Source of the DNA: Piezodorus guildinii
Taxonomy: Eukaryota; Arthropoda; Insecta; Hemiptera; Pentatomidae
Reading direction: 5' to 3'
NCBI GenBank assembly: GCA_023052935.1
Contig: CM041293.1
Location: 55,044,725-55,108,724 of the forward strand
Length of the DNA: 64,000 bases
Positions 10,672-21,705 of the stretch are shown here, piece after piece (the first letter of the stretch is position 1; every line of letters starts with the position of its first letter). The notes beneath the pieces were generated by a model, which saw only the letters and a list, made by a program, of their open reading frames with translations, was not told where the DNA came from and ran no database searches. The translations under genes and the position numbers were made by a program.

Positions 10672-11571
10672 TTTACGTTCACTTACTATTTATAGTAAGG
10701 GAAAGTATTGCGATCGTGAAAATTTTCGAATTCCAGTTTTCAACGGAAATACACGTTTTAGGGTCTCCTGAGTCCAAATAACCAAGTCCCGCAAAAAGGT
10801 CTGTGTGTGTGTGTGTGTGTGTGTGTGGTAACTCCTGGGTGGAAACGAAAAGTCCTATGAAACTGAAATTTCATATTTAAGACAACTATACGCCCGAGAC
10901 GTTACAAAACCTTTTTCATCAAAATGAGCTTACCAGAAGAGCCACTTTATACCATGCATTTTGCACTTTTTATCGATTTTCTCGTAAACGGTTCCGACGA
11001 TTTTGATCGAACTCGCTATATCGATGTAAAATTTAATGCGCTTTAATATCGTGCCGGTATTATACTGATAAAAATGGTCTGACAGGGCTTAATTGCCGAT
11101 ATTTACTTAAAGTACCTTTAATTTTGTATATTTTATAAAAATAACCATATGATCTAGTTAGCATTGATAAATAACAGCTAAATATGCAAGTTGAGCAAAT
11201 TTAAAAAGCAACTAAAGGAGAAAACTGAAAAAATATTTTTTGAATGCAATTTTTCGTTTGTGAAGATAATAACAGTAATACACATGTGTAATATACCGTT
11301 GGGAAGCTTAAGATTTAAAAAAAAATATTATCTCATACACAAGCTTTTAAAAGTTAATAGAGAGTGATGAAATGAACATAAAATTAACTGTTCATTTTAG
11401 ATAATAATATAATAGATTTTTTAATAAAAAACATGTTTCTATAGAAATGTAATTTGATTTTTTCTTTAATGGTTTCACTTATTTTTATCTCTAACTGTAT
11501 TAGAAAATCCTTTCATTGATTTTAAAAATTGGGGTAAGTGAAAGTCGTGTGTTGCCCGCTCCAGATTTTTT
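10672..11571 (-). repeat. R1 copy, reverse, about 900 bp
   Basis: Starts with the head CACTTACTATTTATAGTAAG, holds a (TG)n tract at 10803-10828, and ends AAGTGAAAGTCGTGTGTTG, then CCCGCTCCAGA. Confidence 0.8.
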
Positions 11572-12090
11572 TTGTTTTTATTAAGCCTTACCTATCTAAA
11601 TTTTACGCAGATTGATTTAAAAACCGAATTATGTATATAAAAAATATAACTAAATTATCTAATTCTTCTATTTTTGGTTTATTATTTTCAATAATGAATC
11701 TTTGTAATCGACGAAAAAAAAAAAAAAAATACCCCCGCTCAAAATTTGAGAGCTTACGTTTCAAAAATCGTAGAATCCGCATAGCAAAAAAAATCGTTTG
11801 TCCTAATTGATAAATAAAGTAATACAAAAATTTCTTTTAGAGCCATTTGATAATAGAGAATTAAATTGTCGACAGAATGATAAAAGAATCATTTAAATTT
11901 TAACAAATAGGTTTACAACTAGCTGAGATATTGCGTTTTTAAATCAGCGGTAGGGATATGATATTATTCTTTGAATTATTGCCTTTCAACAGCTATATAA
12001 ACAGTTATACCTTAATATTGTTATTTGGAAATAATAAACCATTGTGTAATAATTTTCAGAGTTTTTGGTATCCGATTCCAAAACATCACT
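11572..12090. other. AT-rich spacer between R1 copies
   Basis: No gene recognised. The 74-codon minus-strand frame at 11603-11827 crosses a poly(A) run and looks spurious. Confidence 0.4.
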
Positions 12091-12998
12091 TTTTACTTTC
12101 GCTTACCTATGTATGGAATGTATAGTAAGAGAAAGTATTGCTGTTGTGATAATTTTGGTATTATAGATTTCAACGGAAATACACGTTTTAGGGTCTCCTG
12201 AGTTCAAATTATCAAGTCCTGAAAAAAGTGTGTCTGAGTCCAGCGCGTAAACGAAAAGTCCTATCAAACTGGAATTATCATATTTAAGTCAAATATACGC
12301 CCGAGATGTTACAGTGACTTTTTTTAATAAAATCAGCTAACCAGAAGAGGCACGTTATACCATGAACTTTGCAGGTATTTACGATTTAATGTGTATTTAC
12401 AGTAACGTATTTAAATTATTAAGAACAATAATATACATGTGGAATATACCGTCGGAAAGATTTTAGAAAAGAATATTATCTTATACACAAGCTTCTAAAA
12501 GTTAATAAAGAGTGATGAAAAGCCGATAAAACTAACTGATTACTTTAGATAATAGTATTATAGAATTTTCAATAAAACACATGTTTCTAAATAAAATTGG
12601 AGGCTGATGTCTACTTCACCACTATTTTATTGAAAAAAATATTCGCACTATGTTTCGGCTACAATGCCATCTTCAGGTGCAGTGGAACAACTTAGATTTA
12701 GTGTGGGTAGCTGCTTCCTAGTCAAAACCACATGACCAAATCTTTGACTAGGAAGCAGCTACCCACACTAAATCTAAGTTGTTCCACTGCACCTGAAGAT
12801 GGCATTGTAGCCGAAACATAGTGCGAATATTTTTTTCAATAAAATAGTGGTGAATTTTTGGTTCAATAAAATAGTAGACATCAGACTCCAATTTTATTTA
12901 TAAAAATTTGACCTTCACCTAAAAGAATCTACACCTTAGATACACATGTTTCTATAGAAATTCAATTTAATTAATTCCTTAATAATAGGTTCACGTAT
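12091..12998 (-). repeat. R1 copy, reverse, split by hairpin insertion
   Basis: R1 head at 12097 (CGCTTACCTATGTATGG), with the ACACGTTTTAGGGTCTCCTG and GTTACAGTGAC blocks. It is interrupted at 12590 and resumes at 12942 with the duplicated ACACATGTTTCTA. Confidence 0.75.
12590..12941. mobile_element. 352-bp insertion forming a near-perfect hairpin
   Basis: Arms 12615-12726 and 12743-12854 are exact reverse complements over 112 bp around a 16-bp loop. Outer arms continue with a 20-odd-base interruption on the right. A 13-bp direct repeat, ACACATGTTTCTA, flanks it (12577-12589, 12942-12954). A duplication of that length suggests target-primed reverse transcription rather than a cut-and-paste transposase. 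Each arm holds CTGAAGATGGC...GCCGAAAC. Confidence 0.8.
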
Positions 12999-13957
12999 TA
13001 CTTTCACTTACTATATATAGTAAGGGGAAGTATTGCGATCGTGAAAATTTTTGAATTCCAGTTTTCAACGGAAATACACGTTTTAGGGTCCCTTGAGTCC
13101 AAATAACCAAGTCCCACAAAAAGGTCTGTGTTTGTGTGGTAACTCCAGGGTGGAAACGGTGAGTCCTATGAAACTGAAATTTCATATTTAAGACAACTAT
13201 ACGCCCGAGACGTGACAAAACTTTTTTCATCAAAATTTGCTTACCAGAAGAGGCACTTTATACCATGCATTTTGCACCTTTTTTCGATTTTCTCGAAAAC
13301 GGTTCCGACGAATTTGATTAAACTTGCTATATCGATGTAAAATTTAATGGGCTTTAATATCATGTAAGTTTTATTTGGATAAAAATGGTCTGAAAGGGCT
13401 TAAATGCCGATATTTTAAATTTTCTTCCCCTAAAGTACCTTTAATTTTGTAGATTCAATAATAATAACTAGATTATCTTGTTAACGCTGATGAAAAACAG
13501 GTAAATATATAAATTGAATAAATTCGATACCCAACTAAAGGAGAAAACAGAAAAAATATTTTTTTTAATGCAATTTTTCGTTTTTGAACATAAGAGAGCA
13601 GTAATATACATGTATGATATACCGTTGGAAAGCTAAAGATTTTAGAAAAAATATCATCTCATACACAAGCTTTTAAAAGTTAATAGAGAGTGATGAGAAG
13701 AAGATAAAACTAACTGATTGTTTTAGATAATAATATAAAAGATTTTTTAATAAAACACATGTTTCTGTATAAATTCAATTTGATTAATTCCTTAATTGTT
13801 TCACGTATTTTTATCTCTAACTGTATTTGAAAATTCTTTCATAGGTTTTAAAAATAAAAGTAAGTGAAAGTCTTGTGTTGCCCGCACCAGATTTTTATCT
13901 CTAAATGTATTTGAAAACTTTCAAATCGATTTTAACAGCGGCGGTAAGTGATAATCC
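12999..13957 (-). repeat. R1 copy, reverse, with doubled terminus
   Basis: Head CTTACTATATATAGTAAG at about 13009, full body, first end at about 13861-13895, then a second end beginning GGCGGTAAGTG at about 13941. The tandem array starts inside this second end. Confidence 0.8.
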
Positions 13958-14158
13958 TGTGTTGCCCGCACCAGATTGTTTCCAGTTTAGTTATATTAAA
14001 ATCACAAACGAAATAAAAAGCTAGAGAAAGTTTTGCGATCGTTTTTGGATTTGCTGATTTTGTATTTTTAACACCAATCGATCTTTGGATCAGGCGAACC
14101 AAAATAACCTGGACCCGCAAAAATCTTTGCCAGCGTCTTGCGTTGCTAGCCTTAAAAT

Positions 14159-15365
14159 CTAGTGCCCGCAACACACGACTTTCACTTACCTATGAATATA
14201 TGAAATATATTATATGGAAGAGTATTGCGATAATGAAAATTTTTGAACTCCAGTTTTCAACGGAAATTCGCCCTTGAGTTGAAATAATCAAATCGCGCGA
14301 AAAGGCCTTAGATTTTCTTAAATAGTGCTTCAACGATTTTATTATACCCGGTGCGTCTATTATATTATATTATACCCTGTGTTTAGTTTCTTATAGCTCA
14401 AAATACGATAAGTTGTATACAATTGAAATGTCCTTTTTTTGAGGCATATATGCTTGGGATGTTTTAGTAACAACTTGTCGAACAGAAGTGACAAATTATA
14501 AGAATTACTTAAGACCTAGCATTTTTCACGATTTTCTCAAATACAGCTCGAACTACTTTGGTTAAACTCCTTATAGTCCGGACAATAGAGGTTGAGAAGG
14601 AGGCTTCACCCTACAAAAGGTGCGAAATTTAACTTTATTTTTAATTTGTAGTTTAGGACTATTAGATAGTTCTTGTCATCCCCACCGTTTTGATATGTCC
14701 GCCATCTTGAAAACCCGTCAAAAACTGTCACTTTTTTTTCGATTTTAAGGTGTATTTATAAACATTTAGACAACAAAATTTCTTATAGATTCGGTACAAT
14801 TTTTTTGTAGGTCCAAGCGTATTTGAGAAGGCGAAAATAGAGATTTGGCAAACTTTTTACTTTCGTTCCACTTTATGAAGCAAAAACAAGGTTAAGACTT
14901 GGTCTCAGCGAAACGTTTATAGGATAAAATTTGTACAGATTTTAATGGTTATTAAATTAAATAAACCTAAAAATCGAAAATTTTATTGGGAATAAACTAA
15001 AGGATAAAAACTTAATAAAGTGCCAAGTTTTTGACTGTTTTTTCAAGATTATGGAAGAAGCAGAAGGGTGGCTAGGGGATGACGAAAACTTCGATTAATC
15101 ACTAACTAATGATCCTAAACAATACCAACAAATATAATAAAATGACGCACCTTTTGTAGGATGAACTTCCTCTATTGACTGGGACCATTATCAATGTAAA
15201 ATTTAATTTGCTTTAAATTGTATTTTTAAAATTTAATATCAGTAATATATATATATATATATAAACTGATAATATACTACATATAATAGGTATATACTAT
15301 ATATAATTGGTTCTTAAATTGATTTTAACAGCGGAGGCAAGTGAAATTCGTCACTCACCAGATTT
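14159..15365 (-). repeat. R1 copy with both inverted ends, split by MITE
   Basis: Both termini are present: CTAGTGCCCGCAACACACGA at the left and AAGTGAAATTCGT...CACCAGA at the right. This shows that R1 has inverted ends. The MITE at 14583-15177 interrupts it. Confidence 0.7.
14583..15177. mobile_element. 595-bp MITE (copy 1)
   Basis: Inverted ends CAATAGAGG and ACAAAAGGTGCG lie within about 42 bp of each side. GTCCGGAC on the left and GACTGGGAC on the right may be a diverged target duplication. Non-coding. Confidence 0.75.
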
Positions 15366-17029
15366 TTTTTATATCTGTCATAAGAAGAATTGTTTTTTTT
15401 TTTTTTTTTTAATTTTAAATCTGAGAATAAAAACAAATAGTAGGTATTCAACACTTTATTGATTCAAAACTCTTACTATATTAAAAGTATTTAGATTAGC
15501 TTTCCCATTATTTTCTCAAAGTAATTCTTTCATAAATAGTTGTCAAGTTTGTTTACTGTTTATTTCGATTTAAGTTACTAAACTTTATGATTCCCTACCT
15601 TGGTGGTGCATTAAATATTTTGCATGAAAACAAATGTACTGTTTTGTAAAAAAAAAAGCCGTCAATATTTAGAATGGAAATTGGAAAAAATAGTTGTTTC
15701 GACGAAAATAAATTTTATGTAAAGAAATATACAAGTAATAGCAATAAAATTAATTTGATCTTTATTTTTTGTTAATTGTATTAAAAATATATGTATATTT
15801 TACTAATATAAATTATTATATTATGCGGTTGATGCCGTTAACTATTAAAAACCGGTTAAAATTTGTATCGCATTCTCCTAAAGTGACTATAAACATGCAC
15901 ATTTTCTACTGAAATATGTTAATTGGTGAAAAGAAATTTTTTTTTTTAGGGTTTTGTGTTTCTGATTTTAACACTTTTATCTAAAACTTGAAAACATTTA
16001 AAAGAGTTAGAAAACTATATTTAATACTTACTTTTGGAAAAAAGAAAAAAACTGTTAGATGTATTTTTAACGACTATGATACAAGAATTATATTTTCTTT
16101 ATATTACAATATCTGTATATTTAAACAAATACATGAGATATGCTGATTTAAATAAATAAATAAAATCCCAATAACGTCATTCAAAAGCTCTTAACTGACA
16201 GTGGGCAATTTTTTATTTATTAATGTTTGCAGATTTGTGTTTACTGGTTTACGGTTGCCTTACATACTTACATAATGTTTACTCGTTCATATCATTTTTA
16301 AGACTTTTAATCCTTAAATCTCTCAACGTGTTCAAAGTCGATTGATACAAATATGTCGAAATATAAATTTCGAAAAAAAGGCCTTTGGTACCTTTTGGAA
16401 ATCAACGCCTCAATTCATGAACCTACAGAAAAACCTTCTTCAAACCTTTGGTACTTTCCAATATCCTGATTATCGTGACTTAACTCATTTTGCATTTCTG
16501 GATTACGATAGGAATCTTTGGAGGACTGGGTATCGGGACCAGGGCCGAAGGCATTCAACCTCTTGGTGTAATATTTCCTCTCTTGTGTCTCCTTGGAAAC
16601 ACAAAAAAAAAAAGAGAAAAGAAAAAAAATGCGCTATTGTTCTGAGAAGCCGGTCCAGAAGCCTGTTCTATCCCGATTTATACAAGAGGCTTCTTTTAAC
16701 TACCAATCCCTCTTCATAATGTTCTGAACCGGCCAGCGTCTGTATCTGTCTGCGCTTCAAGGTGCTAACTAGGAGGTCTTCTCCATTCTTGGGGATGGTC
16801 CTGTGAACCACGTCTCTTTTTACAGCTCATTTAATTCACCCCTAACCAAGTTTAGGTCATTAGTTAAGATTATAACTTTAGTTAATGTCATTGCAGAAAT
16901 TAAAATCTAGTGTTAGGAAGAAAACAACTTTCTGGTTTCAATCAATCGAGAAGTTTTAAATAATATTCAATTTTTTTTTTTAGATTAAGTACCAAATCAA
17001 TAGAAGTTATCATCTTTAACAAAACCATG
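15366..17029. other. AT-rich DNA of unknown content (copy 1)
   Basis: Poly(T) and (TA)n tracts, no recognised gene. The 125-codon frame at 16342-16719 crosses an A/G-rich run and is cut to 100 codons in copy 3 by a one-base indel, so it is probably not coding. 16342-16830 is less AT-rich and may be an unrecognised transposon fragment. Confidence 0.4.
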
Positions 17030-17300
17030 ATTTTATGTGGATAGAAGACTAGTCTACTGTTCCTCTGGTCTGGGTTCGAATCCCGGCTGTGTCAGAATAT
17101 AATTTATTCTATATATATAAACTCGGCCCACTCGACTGTATGGAGACCCTCCTGGGGCATACCCAGCCTCTAAAAACTGTATACCTGGCTGAGTGTGATC
17201 TCGGCCTAATCACCTCATTGCACGGCCGTTGGTCTAAAAACAGCACGATTCTTTATATGTACTGATCTCAAGACCCTTCATGGGTTGGAGAGACACAGGT
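17030..17300 (+). repeat. tRNA-derived SINE-like repeat (copy 1)
   Basis: A Pol III B box, GGTTCGAATCC (17073-17083), is followed by a body (17120-17290) that matches the reverse strand at 51293-51480, including GACCCTTCATGGGTTG. The A box is not clear, so the 5' part may be eroded. Confidence 0.6.
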
Positions 17301-17324
17301 ATTCTTTTTTTTTTTCTTTTATTT

Positions 17325-17768
17325 ACCTATATGTGAAATATATATTTAGGGAAAGTATTGCGATCATGAAAATTTACGATTCCTGTATTTGACGGAATTA
17401 TATTTTTTTCGGGTCCCTCAAGGCCAGCCAACTAATGAAATCGTAGAGAAATGGTCTGTGTGTTTATGATAATTCTTGCACAAATCAACTATATAATTCT
17501 TGTGATCAAGACAACTATACGCCCGAGATGTTTATCCAACATTGTATTATTGTAAAAGTTAATCTTATGTATAAAAAATTGTAAAAGTTCGTGTGAAGTG
17601 GCAGTAACTTATTGCTGATTATTATTTTTGCCAATTTTATATTGTTATATTATTATCTTAAGCAGATTTTTCTAACGATACTGAATGAACTTTTTTTTTT
17701 ATAATAGTTCTTAAATTGACTTTAATATCCGATATAAGTGAATGCCGTGTGTAACCCAAACCAGATTT
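17325..17768 (-). repeat. R1 copy, reverse, shortened (copy 1)
   Basis: Head ACCTATATGTGAAATATA with GAAAGTATTGCGATC, end GATATAAGTGAATGCCGTG then ACCAGATT. Central part deleted. Confidence 0.65.
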
Positions 17769-18724
17769 ATTCAAATTTAGAATCAGTTAATCACAATTTA
17801 GGTAATAATTTTGATTTCGATACATTAATTTATATTGCTTCAATATAGGTTTTCATAACTTCCAATTGAGACGTTGATTTCCAAGAGGTACTAAAGGACA
17901 TTTTTTACGAAATTGATTTTTTTACTCATCATATAGTTTTATCTAAATTTTCTATTTGATTTTATCTAATGAACTCTCGAGTCCTTAAAAAACGCGATTT
18001 AAAAATGCAGTCATTTTTTAAGAGTACTAAATACGCAATAATTTTTGTTCCAAATCATTCTAAAAAAAATTATTTCATAACTTTAATATAATGTTATTAT
18101 TATAGTAAAAATATAATTCTAAATTTTAATGCAAATAAGTCCCAAATTAGCTAGTTTAATAATATAGTAATGAGAGATTTTCGCGCATCCTGTAAAATTT
18201 CCTAGAATGGATATAGTACCTTTTGGAAATCAACGCCTTAATTGTGTAGCACGCACATAACATATTCTTGCTATGTAAGATTTTAAAACTTAATTAATGA
18301 ATTATATCTATTTTAAATAAATCACCTTTGTCTCAAATGAATTATCATCTGTAATTTTTGATTTGCTGAGTATAAATATTTAATGGTTTATTGGATTTGA
18401 ATAATTCAGTTAAATGTGAACTTGAAACATTTCTCCTATTTTTCGTTGCAATGCTAACCATTGTCTCTTAGGTATTTTCATTTATTTTTCTGTTACTTTG
18501 AGAATTACAATATTTAAGTAATAAGGTTAATTTTCATCTCTCTGTGCTTTTGTTTCGCTATTATTTATTTATTATTATTAGTCAGGAGAGGAAACCCGCT
18601 GTTCTAGGCTTTCAATATTTATCTACTTATAAAATTGTTGATATCAATGTTTACCTTAAATGTAAACCTATGATACATGAAGTATAAATTAAAATAATTA
18701 ATTATTTCCATATTACAAAAGGAA
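17769..18724. other. AT-rich spacer (copy 1)
   Basis: No gene recognised. 18216-18238 repeats 23 bases found at 16388-16410, so part of this spacer derives from the same unknown repeat. Confidence 0.4.
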
Positions 18725-19020
18725 AAATCTGGTGCACGCAAAACTAGACATTCACTTACCTCTATAATTTTTATTAATTCAACAATTTTTAAACAAAAAT
18801 AAATTGTTAAAGAATTATTTAAATTGGATTTTAATAGAAACATGTGTTTTATTAAATAATCTATTATATTATTATTATTACAATCAGTTTGTTTTATCGG
18901 TTTTCATCACTCTCCGTTAACTTTTACAATAGTATATATAAGATAATATTCTTTCTAAAATCTGGCTTTCCAAAGACTTTTTTTTTTTTTTTTACTCAAA
19001 CTTGGGGAATCGATTTGGTG
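18725..19020 (+). repeat. R1 fragment, forward (copy 1)
   Basis: Starts AAATCTGGTGCACGCAAAACT, includes GAAACATGTGTTTTATTAAA and CATCACTCTCCG, and stops at a poly(T) run. The minus-strand 74-codon frame here is repeat-derived. Confidence 0.65.
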
Positions 19021-19129
19021 TCAAATAAACGGAATTCACCTTAATTTGTAGCTTTTAAATTCAAACGATTTTCGAGATTTTTTAAAAAACCTCTTTTCGA
19101 TTTTTTTTTTTAATAGTAAAATTTGGAAT

Positions 19130-19244
19130 TAATTAATGATAATTGTGTGAATGAGATCTTATATCACTATTACTAATGTTCATATAGAAACACATTGTAA
19201 TATATCTTAATAAATAAATATTATATTAAAAAAAAAAATAAATA
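19130..19244 (+). repeat. LINE-type 3' tail with poly(A) (copy 1)
   Basis: GTGTGAATGAGATCTTATATC...AATAAATATT followed by A-rich sequence. The same tail occurs at 50437-50530, so it is the 3' end of a retroposon family. Confidence 0.6.
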
Positions 19245-19707
19245 ACTAGGACTTCCATTTGACAAACGCCTATCATGGAATCCCCCCACTTGACTGAAAC
19301 GACAAGAAACTGCTCACCGCTTTTGGTTACTTCAGCACTTACTCGACAGACGCTCTAATTTCCACTTAACTACAAAATACTCATCTACATGACCATCATA
19401 AGACCTATCTGGACTTACGGGGTTGAGCTTTCGGGCTCGACTAAACCATCAAATTCTTCCCTTCTTCGATCCTTACAATCCAAAATCCTTCTAAAAATCC
19501 TAAAGGCTCCTTACTTCCTCACGAACAAGCTCATCCATAAAGATCTTAATATTCCTTATGTAGCTGATTTAGCCCGAACCAGGTACCAATCCTTCCATGA
19601 CAAACTCCACTCCCACTCTAACCCACTAGTTTCAATTCTAGCTTCCTCTTTCAATTCTCCGAGGCGTCTGAGAAGAAGATGGCCTCGAGACATTTTAGTT
19701 TAGATTA
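19245..19707 (+). pseudogene. Jockey-type LINE RT C-terminus, decayed (copy 1)
   Basis: The frame encodes the region after the RT palm: LGLPFDKRLSWNPP, a stop and two frame changes, then ILIYMTIIRPIWTYGVEL and a 104-codon run (19389-19703) with SLQSKILLKILKAP and NKLIHKDLNIPYV. This order is typical of the C-terminal end of Jockey-clade ORF2, which copies LINE RNA at the target site. It is 5' truncated and broken. Its 3' UTR and poly(A) resume at 23383-23510 beyond the inserted LTR element. Confidence 0.8.
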
Positions 19708-19884
19708 TGCTATGTTGAAAAGGTGTAAATTAATGTATAGAACAATTGAAAAAGAAAGAAAATACACTTATATTTGAACAGAAAAATAATTCACAAGAAA
19801 CGTAACACTCTAATTCCAACTGGTAACTTAACATATGTTTTCTTCTATATTTAATTCTTATTAATAATCAAAATAAACATAACA
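19708..19884 (-). repeat. 3' LTR (copy 1)
   Basis: 177 bp, plus-strand ends TGCTATGTTG and CATAACA. It differs from the other LTR at CGTAACACTC versus CGTAACGCTC. Confidence 0.9.
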
Positions 19885-21705
19885 ACTCTCCGCGGCTTAA
19901 TATAAAACGTAATCGGAGAGTGTGTTGGTCTTCTATGATGTCTTTGTGATCTGCGAAGAGGCGGGTTTTCTTGTTGACCGTCTACATCAGCTGCAGTTGC
20001 AGGACCGGCAGCTACAGGTTCAGGTTCAGGTTCAGGCTCAGTTGTTGAAGTCCCTTCTGCTGGTACAGTGGCACTGTTAGATGGTTGCCGGAGTTGTTTG
20101 TCCCAGAAGGTAATGGTATTACCGTTTTTCATACTTGGTGCTACCTCTTTAGAAGGGTGTACTCCTGGCAGTTCTGGTATGTATACCAGGCGCAATTGAT
20201 CTATGTGTCGCTTTAGAGTATACCCATCTCCGTCTAATATGATTAGATAATGTAATTTGCCAAATGTTTTTAGCACCGTTCCAAATCTCCAAGACGGCTT
20301 GTTGTTAGAGTACCATCTAGCTTGTACCCTGTCACCTATTTTAAGTTTTCGAACTTTTTTGTTTAAATACATTGTACTAGGTTTATCAAAACATCTAGGT
20401 GGTTTAAGAGCGTCTAATTTTATATTGATTCTTCTATTAAGATATAATTCTGCTGGTGACTTTCCACAAGCCAAAGGCGTCGAACGATATCGCAGCAGAA
20501 TTTCTTGTACTTTGGTCTGAAGGGGCAGTGTCAGTTTTGACATTGCCTTTAACTTACTTTTCAGAGTTTGGACATTCCTCTCTGCCAACCCATTTGTCGC
20601 TGGATGTCCCGGAGCTATAAACTTTTGTTTGATTCCCGCATTGAAACAAAATTTGATAAACCCTTCGCTCTTGAAAATTGATGCGTTATCGGAGACTAAT
20701 ATTCTTGGAAATCCATGAATGTAAAATATGGATTGAAGCAAATTGATTGTTCCTTGAGACGTAGGAGTTTCTCTTGTTAATCGGACTTCCACCCATCTTG
20801 ATTTCGCGTCCACCAGTACCAAAAAATAATGGTTTTCGTATGGTCCAGCGTAATCTATGTGAACTCTCTCGAAATTTTCTGTCGGCTCCTCCCAGGAATG
20901 GATTGGAGCCTTCTCCGGATTTTTCCTAACGCTGGCACATTCTGGACAAGACTTCACAAGCTTCTCAATTTCTTTGTCAATATTTTTCCAATAAACATAC
21001 CTTCTTGCTAGCTGTTTCATTTTCACTATACCTGTGTGTGTATGATGTAGTTCCTTTAACACCTCTTCTCGAAGAGCATGCGGTATTACAATCCGTTGAC
21101 CTTTGAAAATAATCCCATTTTGTAGATAATATTCTGAATCATAGCAATCCTTATTTAAAAGGTCGCATTTAATTTTTGACAACTCTTCATCTTTTGCTGT
21201 TTCCTCTGCTAGTGTTTTGTAATTCAATGATTCATTTGAAATGTTGTATACGAGTTCATTTGAAATTAAATCGACTTCTGTATTTATCTCTTCTTCGATT
21301 GATGTTGTGTCTTCCTGCAGTGGTGCTCTTGAAAGGTAGTCTGCATGGACATTTTCTTCAGCTGGACGATGTTGAATCTTGTAATCGAAATTGGTTAGCC
21401 ATGCTGCATATCTGAGTAATCTAGCAGAAGTCATTGCGGGTAGGTTTGTACTTTCATGAAAAATTCTACTTAATGGTTTGTTATCAGTTACTAAGGTGAA
21501 GGTTTTGCCAAATAAGAAATAATAAAATTTTTTCAAGGAAAATACTATGGCGAGTGCCTCTTTGTCCAACTGACTATAGTTCATTTCAGATTTTGAAAGA
21601 GACCTAGAAACAAATGCGATTGGTTTTTCTATACCTTGGACTACATGTGATAAAACACCTGCTAGGCCAGTTGGAGATGCGTCAGTGGCTCTTGTAAGAA
21701 TCTTT
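19851..21705 (-). CDS. pol: RNase H-integrase remnant of Pol (copy 1)
   Basis: The frame opens at 21705 just after a stop. Its first Met is at 21584, but RNase H homology already starts upstream (ATDASPTGLAGVL). Residues from that Met: RNase H Glu9 (DKEAL), Asp34 (VTDNKPL) and Asp82 (ADYLS). Integrase zinc finger is His180, His183, Cys213, Cys216, and its core is Asp244, Asp299 and Glu335, a complete D,D(35)E. A GPY/F-type C-terminal module lies at about 390-430 and a Pro-Glu repeat plus Arg-rich end follow. Protease and RT are missing. Expression would need a -1 frameshift from the preceding ORF or its own start. A one-base deletion near 19922 gives copy 1 a longer C-terminus than copies 2 and 3. 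Confidence 0.88.

Noticed and set aside
13932..14174. 80-codon ORF and its 116-codon versions in copies 2 and 3
   Set aside because: They run over R1 ends, and the length differences come from the tandem-unit junction rather than from a gene.
16342..16719. 125-codon ORF repeated in the three units as a possible novel gene
   Set aside because: It crosses an A/G homopolymer tract, is truncated by a one-base indel in copy 3, and has no recognisable motif. Its repetition only reflects the unit duplication.
17073..17083. Functional tRNA gene at GGTTCGAATCC
   Set aside because: No cloverleaf or A box at proper spacing upstream. The B box belongs to a SINE-like repeat.
20257..20520. 87-, 60- and 79-codon plus-strand ORFs inside the pol region of each unit
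   Set aside because: They are antisense shadows of the RNase H-integrase frame.
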